Shown: in pieces, positions 16,719-25,755 of the stretch
Numbering within the stretch: the first letter of the stretch is position 1
Layout: every line of letters begins with the position of its first letter
Source of the DNA: Micavibrio sp. UBA2705
Lineage (GTDB): Bacteria; Pseudomonadota; Alphaproteobacteria; Micavibrionales; Micavibrionaceae
Direction: 5' to 3'
DNA length: 50,595 nucleotides
Assembly: GCA_002354205.1 (NCBI GenBank)
Contig: DELD01000055.1
Coordinates: forward strand, 1-50,595
Translations under genes and position numbers: made by a program
Notes under the pieces: model-generated
What the model was told of the DNA's origin: nothing
Databases searched by the model: none
What the model saw: the letters and a program-made list of their open reading frames with translations, nothing else

Positions 16719-18212
16719 TTAATCTATGATATAGCCGAACTGGTCGCTTTGTTCGTTCATTTCAGGTGCTTTTGCCCCATAGATGCGACGAATATTCCTT
16801 GCGAAAGTCATTGCTAGTTGATGTGATTCTGGTTGTTTGGTTTTTGTGACAACCTTGTCGTTATCTGTATATGGCTGGACAAGTACTGGGGTTACAATAA
16901 CTAAAAGTTCTGTTTCTTGACGCTCAAAGCTTGATGAGGATACAAGGTCGCCAAGTACAGGCGTATCTTTAATGCCTGGGATGCCAGAAAGGTTCTTAAT
17001 GGCTTCTGAGCGCATAAGCCCAGCGATCATTAAGCTTGCGCCTGATGCCATTTCAATAGTGGTAGATGCGCGGCGTACATCAAGGCCCGGAACGCTAACT
17101 TCAGCGATTGTTATGCCTTGGTTGAAATCGAGTGATGAAACTTCGGTATCTAATTGTAGGCTGATACGGTCTTCGGTGACAACGCTAGGGATAAAGTTTA
17201 GTGAAACGCCAAATGCGCGATATTCAATTGTAATGTTACCGTTACGGTCACGTCCTGTCGGGACAGGGAATTCACCGCCTGCGAGGAAGCCGGCTTGCTC
17301 ACCTGAAATGGCGGTCAAATTGGGCTCGGCGAGCGTGTTGGATAGGCCGTTGCGCTCTAAGGCATTAAGCGCAAATTCAATAAGGCCAACACCTGATATG
17401 CCAGGGTCGAGGGCGAGAGCTGCGCGTGTGAAAGGGTCTTCGGTCAGGCCAGTGGCGCTGCTGATCAGGTTTTGGATATAACCATCGCTATCAATGCTGT
17501 TTGGCGGCAGGACGTTAAAGGACTGTGCGCCCGCACGGTTCACGCCGTTAACACTCGTTTCAAGGCCGAGTTCTTTGAGGACTGTACGGTTCACTTCAAC
17601 GATTTTTACGTTAAGCATGACTTGCTGTTCGCCGGCAATGGTCATCATGTTAACGATTGTTTCGTCGGGTGTGCCGTCCTTTTCGCGTAAATCAACTGCG
17701 TGAGCGTTAACAATGTGTTCAATTTTCTGTGCGATGCTTGGATTAGGAACGCGCCCTGTAATAATAAAGCGTGGGCCGATAGATTCGACTTTGACATCTG
17801 TTTCTTGTGGGAAGAAGCTGTAAATGGCTTCCTCAATTTTTTCTGTATTGTAATGAACGTGAATATTAATGCGTTTAATGACATTGCCTTCAGCGTCTAG
17901 GGCAATAACATTGGTGTCGCCAATGCCGCGCCCTAGAATATATAAGGAATTTGACTGTAAAACGCTGACGCTTGCGGTTGAGCCACTGCCCACGCGTATA
18001 TCTGCAACATTACCGTCAACATGTATGACCTCACCCTTGCCAAGGGCAATGTTGATTGTGGGGTCTTTGGGGATGACAATTTCCTCGTGCAATATTGTGC
18101 TTTTGTCAGCATGAGCTTGCTGCGCAGGAAAAGCAAATAAGGCAATGGCGGTCATGGCAAAGGTTGCTATGAAGCGCTTATGATGGAATTTCTTGTCTAG
18201 TGTATCGTTCAT
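16719..18212 (-). CDS. cpaC: Tad pilus secretin CpaC/RcpA
   Basis: Forms the outer-membrane channel for the Flp pilus. From ATG 18212 (CGGAG 7 bases upstream) it has 497 residues, with a cleavable signal peptide ending near QQAHA. The N-terminal pilus-secretin domain includes the ALGKGEVIHVDGNVADIRV segment; a BON-like part (VESIGPRFIITGRVPNPSIAQ) follows; the C-terminal secretin domain has EPNLTAISGEQAGFLAGGEF, then VPGLDVRRASTTIEM and GIPGIKDTPVLGDL, and ends with ELLVIVTPVLVQP. All are hallmark RcpA/CpaC motifs. A start at TTG 18242 would run through the ribosome site and is unlikely. Confidence 0.95.
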   Translation of the reverse strand: MNDTLDKKFHHKRFIATFAMTAIALFAFPAQQAHADKSTILHEEIVIPKDPTINIALGKGEVIHVDGNVADIRVGSGSTASVSVLQSNSLYILGRGIGDTNVIALDAEGNVIKRINIHVHYNTEKIEEAIYSFFPQETDVKVESIGPRFIITGRVPNPSIAQKIEHIVNAHAVDLREKDGTPDETIVNMMTIAGEQQVMLNVKIVEVNRTVLKELGLETSVNGVNRAGAQSFNVLPPNSIDSDGYIQNLISSATGLTEDPFTRAALALDPGISGVGLIEFALNALERNGLSNTLAEPNLTAISGEQAGFLAGGEFPVPTGRDRNGNITIEYRAFGVSLNFIPSVVTEDRISLQLDTEVSSLDFNQGITIAEVSVPGLDVRRASTTIEMASGASLMIAGLMRSEAIKNLSGIPGIKDTPVLGDLVSSSSFERQETELLVIVTPVLVQPYTDNDKVVTKTKQPESHQLAMTFARNIRRIYGAKAPEMNEQSDQFGYIID

Positions 18213-18243
18213 AACGAAACTCCGTTTTTTTAAATAGTCCAAA

Positions 18244-18272
18244 ACTCTGCTTTGTCACGCAAAGGCCAGAGT
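18244..18272 (-). other. RNA hairpin between cpaB and cpaC
   Basis: ACTCTGCTTTG and CAAAG-GC-CAGAGT can form an 11-pair stem with a two-base bulge and a TCACG loop, in the 136-base gap between cpaB and cpaC. Only a short T run follows on the minus strand. It may attenuate transcription, or set differential stability of the cpa message. Confidence 0.4.
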
Positions 18273-18348
18273 GTTATTAAAAGAGCATTATTAAATATGT
18301 TTGATTTTGCATGTGCCAGAAGCGGCGCAGCAAGGCTTAGTCTTTTCT

Positions 18349-19215
18349 TTATTCATAAACGTCACGGTCGACAACGCCGCTATTGCTATAGATTCGCACA
18401 GCGTCTGTTTTCTTGCGTTTGGTTTTCTGCATTTCGGTTACTTTGTTCAAAGTTTGCCCGATGGTTACATCTGTTGTTGATTGGTCGGCGCTGTCGATGA
18501 TTGTTTCATCTCCTGCGGCGCGTAGTGAAAGGTGAAGATCGCCAAGTGTGCCTGCTAGCGCCAGTGATTGTTGCTGTTTGGCATCAACTTCTAAGGTGAT
18601 AGTTCTGCCGACTTTACCTTTGTCTTCGCTCGCGGCTTCGGCAAGCTGATCTACGGCAAGGACGCGCACATTTTGCAAAATAGTCTCTGAGGCGAGGGCT
18701 TTGACGGTGTTTTTAACATCTTGGTTTGAATCGGCATCAACTTTAACCTTATAGGTCATGATGACATCAACAAAATCACCAGGGATAAGGAAACCGCCTA
18801 CCATTGATTCTGCGGAGACGTCAATTGCCATCGCACGCATACCTTTTTTAAGCTTCGCGGTCAGGACGTTCTTGCTTTCCGTGCGGACAACGGCTGATTT
18901 TAAAAATGGCTCGCCCGCGTCAAAGTTACGCTTCACGCGCTTGCCGATAATATCGTCAACAGGATTGTCGCTCTCACCTTTGATGATTGCACCTGGGAAA
19001 GTGGCATCAGAAGGCCATTTTTCCCACTTTAAATCTGTCTTCTCAATTTTCTTGCCAGCGCTTACCACTTTTGATGTGACGATAATTTCTGTCATTTCAA
19101 CAGAGGATGAGACGACAGGGGCGGGGTCACTTTTAAGGGCAGATTGCGCAATTAAACCGACAATAATGGCGGTTAAAAGACTTCCTGCTAAAACAATAAG
19201 CACATTTCTGTTCAT
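18349..19215 (-). CDS. cpaB: Flp pilus assembly protein CpaB/RcpC
   Basis: Periplasmic/outer-membrane partner of the CpaC secretin. The 288-residue protein has an N-terminal membrane anchor (VLIVLAGSLLTAIIVGLIAQS), a SAF domain (EIIVTSKVVSAGKKIEKTDL, then GEPFLKSAV), and the RcpC domain with the family pattern KLKKGMRAMAIDV, GGFLIPGDFVDVI and LRAAGDE. I start at ATG 19215 (GGAG 10 bases upstream); reading from 19272 adds an ill-fitting leader. The C-terminus is Lys/Arg-rich. It follows cpaA by 91 bases. Confidence 0.92.
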   Translation of the reverse strand: MNRNVLIVLAGSLLTAIIVGLIAQSALKSDPAPVVSSSVEMTEIIVTSKVVSAGKKIEKTDLKWEKWPSDATFPGAIIKGESDNPVDDIIGKRVKRNFDAGEPFLKSAVVRTESKNVLTAKLKKGMRAMAIDVSAESMVGGFLIPGDFVDVIMTYKVKVDADSNQDVKNTVKALASETILQNVRVLAVDQLAEAASEDKGKVGRTITLEVDAKQQQSLALAGTLGDLHLSLRAAGDETIIDSADQSTTDVTIGQTLNKVTEMQKTKRKKTDAVRIYSNSGVVDRDVYE

Positions 19216-19306
19216 TAGGATTCGCTCCGTTAAGAGTGCGTAAGAAGATTCAATATAGGCTGCGCAGAACACGCATGTTTTTACATCCTACACTATTTTC
19301 TGTGGA

Positions 19307-19861
19307 TTATCTAGCGAATAGAGGTAAATATGTTTGCGGATCGAAAAAACCTGCGGCGGCGTAAGCAAATACAGTACCGACAAGGATTGCAATGCCGTAA
19401 GGCACTTTGGTTTTATCACCGGATTGTGCAAAAAATAGCCAGCTTCCTTCTTTTGGCGCTTTTAAAGGCTTAAATTTTCCGCAAAGAATAGTTGCAATGC
19501 CAAGCAAAGCCCCAAAAGTCGCCATGTAGAATAAAAATGGCGGCACATTCGCTGCGCCCATAAACAGGCCAAAAGCGGTCATCATTTTTGAATCGCCTGC
19601 GCCCATCAGGCGAATAGCAAATAAAAATGCAGAAAGTGCAAATAATATGGCCGCGCCGATCAAGGATGAAAGCAAAGATGGCGTCATGTCCCGCGCATCG
19701 GGGAAGATAAAGGTGATAATTTGTAAAAAGACAAACAGACCAATAACAATAAGCAAATATTGGTTAGGTATTTTAAGGCGAGTAAAGTCAGAATACGCAC
19801 AAAGTCCGCCAATAATAAGCGAAGCGAGAATAGGAAATACGGTAAGTATGAATATAAGCAT
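19307..19861 (-). CDS. cpaA: Type IVb prepilin peptidase CpaA/TadV
   Basis: Inner-membrane aspartic peptidase (A24) that cleaves the Flp prepilin and TadE-type pseudopilins. At 184 residues it is the short form without an N-methylation domain, as expected for Tad systems. The two catalytic aspartates are Asp25 (CAYSDFTRLKIPN) and Asp90 (the GAGD of MGAGDSKMM). About five to six membrane helices are visible, ending with KVPYGIAILVGTVFAYAA. GAGG lies 9 bases before ATG 19861. It is the first Tad gene after ugd, 52 bases downstream. Confidence 0.94.
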   Translation of the reverse strand: MLIFILTVFPILASLIIGGLCAYSDFTRLKIPNQYLLIVIGLFVFLQIITFIFPDARDMTPSLLSSLIGAAILFALSAFLFAIRLMGAGDSKMMTAFGLFMGAANVPPFLFYMATFGALLGIATILCGKFKPLKAPKEGSWLFFAQSGDKTKVPYGIAILVGTVFAYAAAGFFDPQTYLPLFAR

Positions 19862-19913
19862 ATTTCAAATCCTCGTTTGTGTTTGTTTTGTGTGTCTGTT
19901 TGGTATTCGACGC

Positions 19914-21260
19914 TTAAACGGCAGCCTTTAATGCAGCGGCGCTATCCGCGTTAATTTCTTGACGACCGATGGAAATGTAACGGAAGCCTTTTTCTCTAAT
20001 CTCAGCTTCAGTATAAATATTTCTAAAGTCTAATAAAAGTGGCTGCGTCATTTTTTCTTTGATTTCTCGCAATGATAAAGCGCGGAACTCATTCCATTCG
20101 GTTAAGATGACAAGAGCATCTGCATTATCGGCAACGTCATAGGCGTTGTCTTTCCAATCCACATTTTGGAAATGTTTTTCTGCTTGCTCGCGGGCTTCTG
20201 GGTCGTATGCTTTGATATTCGCACCAGCTTGTTGAAGCATTGGGACAACGACCAATGAAGGCGCATCGCGGACATCATCTGTATTTGGCTTGAAGGAGAT
20301 TCCTAGAATGCCGATGGTTTTGCCTTTTACGTCGCCATCAAAAGCCGCGATGATGCGTTTCGCCATGTCTTCTTGGCGGTTTTTATTCGCGGTGATAACT
20401 TGTTCTACAATGGTTTGCGGGGCATTATGCTTTACGCCAATTTGAGCGAGCGCCAATGTATCTTTTGGGAAGCATGAGCCGCCATAACCCGGTCCCGCGT
20501 GAAGGAACTTACCGCCAATACGCCCATCAAGCCCCATTGCTTTTGAAACTTGCTGGACATTTGCGCCAGTTTTTTCACATAAATTCGCAATTTCATTAAT
20601 GAAGGTAATTTTAGTCGCAAGAAATGCGTTTGAAGCATATTTAATAAGCTCTGACGTTTCAGGGGCAACCATGACGATGGGGGTCTCGTTAATATATAGA
20701 GGGCGATAAATTTGGCGCATAACGTCTTGTGCGCGCGGCGAATCTGTGCCGATTACAACGCGGTCAGGGCGCATGAAATCTTCAATAGCTGCGCCTTCAC
20801 GCAGAAATTCTGGATTGGAGGCAACGTCGAATTGTGCATCAGGGTTTTCTTCTTTGATGATGCGCTCTACTTCGCGCGCTGTGCCGACAGGAACAGTCGA
20901 TTTTGTAACAATGACGGTGTAATCTTTTAGCAGTGGGGCAAGCTCTTTTGCGGCCTGATAAACATATGATAAATCTGCGTGTCCGTCTTCGCGGCGCGAA
21001 GGCGTGCCGACGGCGATAAAGACGGCCTGTGCGCCCGCAATGCCTGTCTCAAGATCAGTGGTGAATTTTAGGCGGCCTGCGCTGGTTTGGCGTTCAACCA
21101 AGACATCCAAACCGGGCTCAAAAATCGGGATCTCGCCATTGAGAAGCTTGTTGATTTTACGCTCATCTTTGTCGATGCATGTGACGTTGATGCCGAACTC
21201 AGCAAAGCATGTTCCTGAAACTAAGCCTACATATCCTGTGCCAATCATTGCTACGCGCAT
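19914..21260 (-). CDS. ugd: UDP-glucose 6-dehydrogenase
   Basis: Oxidises UDP-glucose twice to UDP-glucuronate, a precursor for capsule, LPS or exopolysaccharide. The 448 residues contain the N-terminal Rossmann motif GTGYVGL (7-13), the NAD domain VGTPSRREDGHADL, the central AIEDFMRPDRVVIG and INEIANLCEKTGANV segments, and catalytic Cys263 in GYGGSCFPKD. The third domain includes GISFKPNTDDVRDAPS. AGGA precedes ATG 21260. It lies directly upstream of cpaA on the same strand, which suggests that surface polysaccharide and pilus genes may share transcription. Confidence 0.95.
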   Translation of the reverse strand: MRVAMIGTGYVGLVSGTCFAEFGINVTCIDKDERKINKLLNGEIPIFEPGLDVLVERQTSAGRLKFTTDLETGIAGAQAVFIAVGTPSRREDGHADLSYVYQAAKELAPLLKDYTVIVTKSTVPVGTAREVERIIKEENPDAQFDVASNPEFLREGAAIEDFMRPDRVVIGTDSPRAQDVMRQIYRPLYINETPIVMVAPETSELIKYASNAFLATKITFINEIANLCEKTGANVQQVSKAMGLDGRIGGKFLHAGPGYGGSCFPKDTLALAQIGVKHNAPQTIVEQVITANKNRQEDMAKRIIAAFDGDVKGKTIGILGISFKPNTDDVRDAPSLVVVPMLQQAGANIKAYDPEAREQAEKHFQNVDWKDNAYDVADNADALVILTEWNEFRALSLREIKEKMTQPLLLDFRNIYTEAEIREKGFRYISIGRQEINADSAAALKAAV

Positions 21261-21482
21261 GGTTTTTTCCTTAAATTATTCTGTGTTTTTGATGCCTAAT
21301 CATGTTAAGGCGGCTCTATTAAGATAGTGGTATATCGTTTTTGACGGCAAAATAAAGCCTTTTTTTATTGTTAAGCTGTTTTTTTATTAAAAATACGGAT
21401 TAACCTTTGCAGGAGCCTGAGAATATATTATCATTACAGTTGAATTTTTTTTAATAGTAAATTTGATCGAGGTTTAAGAGCT

Positions 21483-22292
21483 ATGGCTGATAAGAAAAGT
21501 AAGAAGAAAGACAAGAAACTAGAATCTAAGGCAGAAGATAAAAAAGTAGAATCTGCAAATACAGGTCTACCTTTATTCTATAAGAAGCCTGTTCCTATAG
21601 ATTCTAAAGCGCATGTGAAAATGGGTTTGAAAAAATTTGATCTTGGCTTTACGTCTGAAGTAAATGCTGTGCCTGTGAACATGATTGAAATGCCACAGAT
21701 TTGTCACTTCTATCCAATCGCCTTTAGCCCAGATGCAAATGCAACGCCAGTTGCTATACTTGGTTTGCGTGATGGTGAGAACCTTTTTGTTAACGGTAAA
21801 GGCGAGTGGCTATCACAGACATATGTTCCTGCATATATTCGCCGTTATCCGTTTATTTTCTCTGAAATGCCAGAATCTGATAAATTCAGCCTTTGCATTG
21901 ATAATTCAGATTCAGTTATGGATGAAAAAAGCGAGCAGCGTTTGTTTGATGACAAAGGCGAGCCGACAGCATTAACAAATAATGCACTTGAGTTTTGTAA
22001 ATCTTACCACGCAGCGGCGCTTCAGACGCAGGGCTTTAGTAAAGCGCTTTCTGATGCAGGCGTTCTTGTTGAGCGTTCAGTACAAATTAACACAGGCAAT
22101 AATAAGAAAATCAGTTTTTCTGGTTTCCGCATTATTGACGAGAAGAAATTGGCTGAAATTGATGATAAAACATTCATGGAGTGGCGCAATAAAGGTTGGT
22201 TGCCGTTCATCTATGCACATTTATTCTCTGGTTCACAGTGGCAGCGCCTGACAAGCTTGTTAAGCGAACGCGCGCCAGCAAAAGCGGCTTAA
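21483..22292 (+). CDS. SapC family protein
   Basis: Protein of 269 residues matching the SapC family, named after a Campylobacter S-layer locus but of unknown biochemical role. Typical segments are HFYPIAFSPDANATPVAILG, then GKGEWLSQTYVPAYIRRYPF and SLCIDNSD, and the late WRNKGWLPFIYAHLFSGSQW. The first 25 residues are very Lys-rich with two KKDKK-like blocks, and no signal peptide is present. GAGG lies 10 bases before the ATG. The gene is flanked by a long AT-rich promoter region and a strong terminator, so it is likely a single-gene unit. Confidence 0.85.
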   Translation: MADKKSKKKDKKLESKAEDKKVESANTGLPLFYKKPVPIDSKAHVKMGLKKFDLGFTSEVNAVPVNMIEMPQICHFYPIAFSPDANATPVAILGLRDGENLFVNGKGEWLSQTYVPAYIRRYPFIFSEMPESDKFSLCIDNSDSVMDEKSEQRLFDDKGEPTALTNNALEFCKSYHAAALQTQGFSKALSDAGVLVERSVQINTGNNKKISFSGFRIIDEKKLAEIDDKTFMEWRNKGWLPFIYAHLFSGSQWQRLTSLLSERAPAKAA

Positions 22293-22321
22293 TTTATTTA
22301 AGTTACTTTTTGGAGTTTTTC

Positions 22322-22355
22322 AAAAGCACCCTGTTTTTCGGCAGGGTGCTTTTTT
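22322..22355 (+). terminator. Intrinsic terminator of the SapC-family gene
   Basis: Perfect 12-base stem AAAAGCACCCTG / CAGGGTGCTTTT with an 8-base loop, followed by T residues, 30 bases after the stop. Confidence 0.93.
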
Positions 22356-22502
22356 GTGTTTAATTTCAATTTCATATGCCCTGTCTTTATACGGTTTGTG
22401 GATAAAAATTCGCATTTATGTAATCATTTTCTTGCGCTTTTTGTGGCAGCATGATAATGAATTGAACCATAGCAAAAAAATAGATATTTAAGGTGAAGAG
22501 CG

Positions 22503-23063
22503 ATGGCAAAAGTTGGTGCACAGCGAGCAGCAGAGCTTACAGGGAAGTCTAAATCAACAATTCAGCGCGCAATGAATGGCGGCAAATTATCTTTTGAAAA
22601 AGATAGTGCTGGCCGCCGCGTGATTGATGTTTCTGAATTAGAACGTGTTTATGGTCTGAAGCAATCAAGCATGGTTGCGGAAACACCGAAAGAAGATACC
22701 AATACAGCAATTCAAAATGAGCTTGATAAAGCAAAGAATATGCTGGAAAGCGAACGTATGCGTATGCGCATAAAAATGCTGGAAGACCAAGTGCATTCCC
22801 TGCAAAAGCAGCTTGACGATATGTTGGGTCAGCGCGATAAGTGGCAGCAGCAATCACAGCAGTTGTTAATCACCAGCGAATATACACAAAAGCAAGCCGA
22901 AGAATACAAAACAGAAATTGCCGCGCGTAATTTGCGAGAAGAAGAGCGCCGCAAAGCGATGAAAATGCGTAAAATGCAGGAGCAGAATAATGCGATGCAA
23001 GCCGCAACAAACACAGATAATATGAGTGTCTGGCAGCGCATTAAAGATAAAGTGTCAGCTTAA
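22503..23063 (+). CDS. HTH DNA-binding protein with long coiled coil
   Basis: The 186 residues begin with a helix-turn-helix of the excisionase/plasmid-replication type (AQRAAELTGKSKSTIQRAMN, then GGKLSFEKDSAGRRVIDVSE), which places a wing after the recognition helix. From about residue 68 to 160 the protein is a continuous charged, Gln- and Met-rich coiled coil (MRIKMLEDQVHSLQKQLDDM). Such a layout is common in plasmid-linked DNA-binding proteins, but no other plasmid gene is near and it sits in its own unit with a terminator. It may bind DNA as a coiled-coil dimer; target unknown. AGG lies 9 bases before ATG. Confidence 0.75.
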   Translation: MAKVGAQRAAELTGKSKSTIQRAMNGGKLSFEKDSAGRRVIDVSELERVYGLKQSSMVAETPKEDTNTAIQNELDKAKNMLESERMRMRIKMLEDQVHSLQKQLDDMLGQRDKWQQQSQQLLITSEYTQKQAEEYKTEIAARNLREEERRKAMKMRKMQEQNNAMQAATNTDNMSVWQRIKDKVSA

Positions 23064-23085
23064 AAAAATAATATTTATAGGGGAG

Positions 23086-23112
23086 AGGCCGTTTTTTACG
23101 GCCTTTTTTTTT
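23086..23112 (+). terminator. Intrinsic terminator after the HTH/coiled-coil gene
   Basis: Stem AGGCCGT / ACGGCCT with a five-T loop and a following run of eight or more T, 22 bases after the stop at 23063. Confidence 0.92.
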
Positions 23113-23175
23113 GTTTAAAATGTTTTATGCTATTATAGTCTGTAAATGTAAGTTTCTTTAAAAAGGTTTGATGCA

Positions 23176-23802
23176 TTGTTAAGAATTTTCATCGTTAGTC
23201 TTGTTCTCTCGCTCTGTGTGTGCGTGCTGTGTGCTGATTACGCACATGCGCAAAGAAAGGGTGATATTTCGGTTCGCGAAGCAGAGGAAGAAAAAGCGGA
23301 ATATGAAGCTATGATTCTTAAAGATTACGAATATACAGATGCAGATTTTGCGCTGATGAATAATTTTTATATGCGCTGTATGCGTGATGGGACGAGCATG
23401 TATTATAAATGCGATTGCCTTGCCAATAAATACATTCAAAAGAAAGTCGTTTATGATGACACGATTACGGACCATCAGATTTACACTGAGACAGCTCCTG
23501 ATTGTGTTGACATCACGGCTGTGGCGGGGCTGAGTTATACGGAGTGTTCAAAGCTAGGCGAGAGTGATCCGCGTTGGAGCGAGGAATATTGCCAATGTTA
23601 TGCGAATACGTTTGCGATAGAGTTTGCCAAGTCAGGCGGCACGATGTCCCGCGCGCAAACCATGAACACACGTACAGATGCAATGAAGGAATGTGGTTTC
23701 TTTAGAGTTGACCTTAAAAAAGACGAGGAAGAGCGCAAGAAACTTGCGGCGCAGCTGCGGGCGCAGGCACGCGCACGTCTCGAACAACAAGGCTTCCAAT
23801 AG
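23176..23802 (+). CDS. Secreted protein with duplicated C-X(n)-CXC-XAN motif, function unknown
   Basis: I do not recognise a named family. The 208-residue protein starts with a hydrophobic signal sequence ending near YAHA. The mature part has eight cysteines at 68, 79, 81, 110, 124, 139, 141 and 173. They form two similar units: Cys, 10 residues, CDCLANKY, later Cys; and Cys, 14 residues, CQCYANTF, later Cys. This looks like an internal duplication held by disulfides. The C-terminal 30 residues are a charged Lys/Arg/Glu/Ala helix. The only in-frame start is TTG 23176, with AAAAGG 9 bases upstream. It converges with the sensor gene. Confidence 0.7.
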   Translation: MLRIFIVSLVLSLCVCVLCADYAHAQRKGDISVREAEEEKAEYEAMILKDYEYTDADFALMNNFYMRCMRDGTSMYYKCDCLANKYIQKKVVYDDTITDHQIYTETAPDCVDITAVAGLSYTECSKLGESDPRWSEEYCQCYANTFAIEFAKSGGTMSRAQTMNTRTDAMKECGFFRVDLKKDEEERKKLAAQLRAQARARLEQQGFQ

Positions 23803-23823
23803 GCTGTAGCGTGCGGTGCTTTC

Positions 23824-25755
23824 TTAATGCATGTGTTTATTGCTGCGGTTTTGTGCGGCGTTTTTTAAATCTTCATTTAATATAGTGTGCATGAAGTCAT
23901 CGACTTTGTTGAGCTCACTTCTTATCGCTTTAAGGATGTCTTCATCTGCAATAGTGCTGTCGTGATGTTCTGCAATTTGACAGAGCTCGGCAAGTTGGTC
24001 TGCACCTAAATTCGCAGAGGAGCCTTTCAATTTATGCGCGGCTTGGCTCCAATCTGATCCGTTATGATTTTTTAGTGTTTGTTCCAATACATATAATGTT
24101 TCTTTGGCTTGTTCTAAGAACAGGTTAAAGAATATCTCCTCTTCTTCATGGTTGCCTTCAGTGCATGCGCGTAAACGTTTAAGGTTAACGGGCATCTGTG
24201 ATGCATCTTTGCCTTCACTGGTTTGGTCATTTAAGTTTACAGGGCTTGTTGGTGCGGCGATTATTTGTATTTCAGAGCCCCTGTCCACGGCAAGGCTTTT
24301 GCTATCGTTGTTTAGCGTTGATTGCGTTTGCTGCGCAGTATCAAGCTCTACGTCCATATATTTACTTAAGCACTGGGCGAGTAATTCGCGTGATACAGGC
24401 TTATAAACAAGTTCGTTCATACCGCTTTCATTGCTCTTCTTTCGTGCTAAGCGTGATGTATCAGCTGTAACGCCGATGATAATTGTAGGTGCTAAGCCGT
24501 TTCTTTTTTCTATAGCGCGGATTTCTCGACTTGCTGCGAAGCCGTCAATATTTGGCATTTGGCAGTCCATAAAGATAATCTGATGATGGTGAATATTATA
24601 CATGCGTATGGCTTGCTGACCGCTACTCGCTTCGTCTATTTGCTCATGCTCGTGGTCTTCAATAAACTTATGCAGCAACATGATGTTAGCGGGGTGGTCA
24701 TCAACAATCATGATTTTCGGGGAGGTGGTTTGTACTTTCCTATGCATAAAATTCCCATTTAACAGGTTTTGGCCAATGTTCTGGTGCTGCGCGGCGGGCG
24801 TGTCGCTGCCACGTTCGGTGAATGGAATATAGATGTTGTAACATTTGTGGCTTTCTCTGCCGCAATGGGTGGTGCTTGTTTCAAGGAATCCGCCAGCGTT
24901 CTCGATCATTGTTTTTGTGATGTAGTGAGAAATATCGTCCCTTTGCGCAGAGATTCCGGTTTTGCCTAAGGGGGCGTTCGTGGCAATGGCCATGCGCAGA
25001 TATGTATTAATACCATCTGTATTCACAGCTTCTAGGCTGAGCTCTATGCTGTTACTTTGGTTTTGGTTAATTGTATTTAATAGCATGTTATGCAGCGCGA
25101 CTTTAAAGCTTTGAATATCAATATCCATCTTATTGGGGATCTCTGGCGATATTTTATAATGCAGTGTCATGTTGTGCCACTGGGCATAAATAGTGCTGCG
25201 CTCGAGGGTTGAAGCAATTGAATTGCGGAAAGAATGCACGGTAACAGGCGGTCTTACGAAGTTATCATGGCTGTGGATCTGTATTGTATGCAGGGCGTTT
25301 TTTAGATAATTTTCTAGCTTGCTTGTCGCCTTTAAGATAGATGTCAAATGCTCCGTATTGGCTTTGCTTTTGTGTGTGTTTTTTAAGGTCTCACAGCGCC
25401 CTAATATTTCAATGATAAGGCTTCTTGCCGCGATATCAGCTTTGGTTGTGATGTCATTAAGCTGGCTTTGTGTGCTTAGCTTGTAGCTCCCATGCTTATT
25501 AGCCGCGCGACGCTGCGCCCATGTTTCTATGGCCTTATATGTGATAAGGGCGACTGTAACGCCAATTATATTGGCCTCGATAGCAGGGAGTATGCTTTCT
25601 TCTGATCTTCCTATCATATATATGATGAAGCCAGATATGCTTATGGCCAGAAAAAAGGGCATTATGATACGTGTGAAGACACCGCTGCGCGGTAGTGCGC
25701 TGCGTTGCTTATGTTGAATATGCGCGTCAAAGCGCCTGTTCTTTTCATTGTTCAT
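23824..25755 (-). CDS. Hybrid sensor protein: degenerate kinase core, receiver and Hpt domains
   Basis: A 643-residue membrane protein with two helices (about 27-49 and 57-73), then a dimerisation-like helix pair (about 100-160) without the H-E/D-x-R-x-P phospho-acceptor motif. The ATPase region (about 205-312) has an altered N box (HNMLLNTI) and no DxGxG box. By contrast the receiver (347-465) keeps the acid pair Asp352-Asp353, phospho-acceptor Asp397 and Lys452, and the Hpt domain keeps His574 in AAHKLKGSSANLG. It probably cannot autophosphorylate and could act as a phosphorelay hub or phosphatase sink for another kinase. No partner regulator gene is adjacent. A cytosolic Asn/Gln-rich linker joins receiver and Hpt. 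Confidence 0.85.
   Translation of the reverse strand: MNNEKNRRFDAHIQHKQRSALPRSGVFTRIIMPFFLAISISGFIIYMIGRSEESILPAIEANIIGVTVALITYKAIETWAQRRAANKHGSYKLSTQSQLNDITTKADIAARSLIIEILGRCETLKNTHKSKANTEHLTSILKATSKLENYLKNALHTIQIHSHDNFVRPPVTVHSFRNSIASTLERSTIYAQWHNMTLHYKISPEIPNKMDIDIQSFKVALHNMLLNTINQNQSNSIELSLEAVNTDGINTYLRMAIATNAPLGKTGISAQRDDISHYITKTMIENAGGFLETSTTHCGRESHKCYNIYIPFTERGSDTPAAQHQNIGQNLLNGNFMHRKVQTTSPKIMIVDDHPANIMLLHKFIEDHEHEQIDEASSGQQAIRMYNIHHHQIIFMDCQMPNIDGFAASREIRAIEKRNGLAPTIIIGVTADTSRLARKKSNESGMNELVYKPVSRELLAQCLSKYMDVELDTAQQTQSTLNNDSKSLAVDRGSEIQIIAAPTSPVNLNDQTSEGKDASQMPVNLKRLRACTEGNHEEEEIFFNLFLEQAKETLYVLEQTLKNHNGSDWSQAAHKLKGSSANLGADQLAELCQIAEHHDSTIADEDILKAIRSELNKVDDFMHTILNEDLKNAAQNRSNKHMH

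Noticed and set aside
16972..17481. 169-codon open frame on the plus strand
   Set aside because: Antisense to the CpaC secretin, which is certain; no supporting start or motif.
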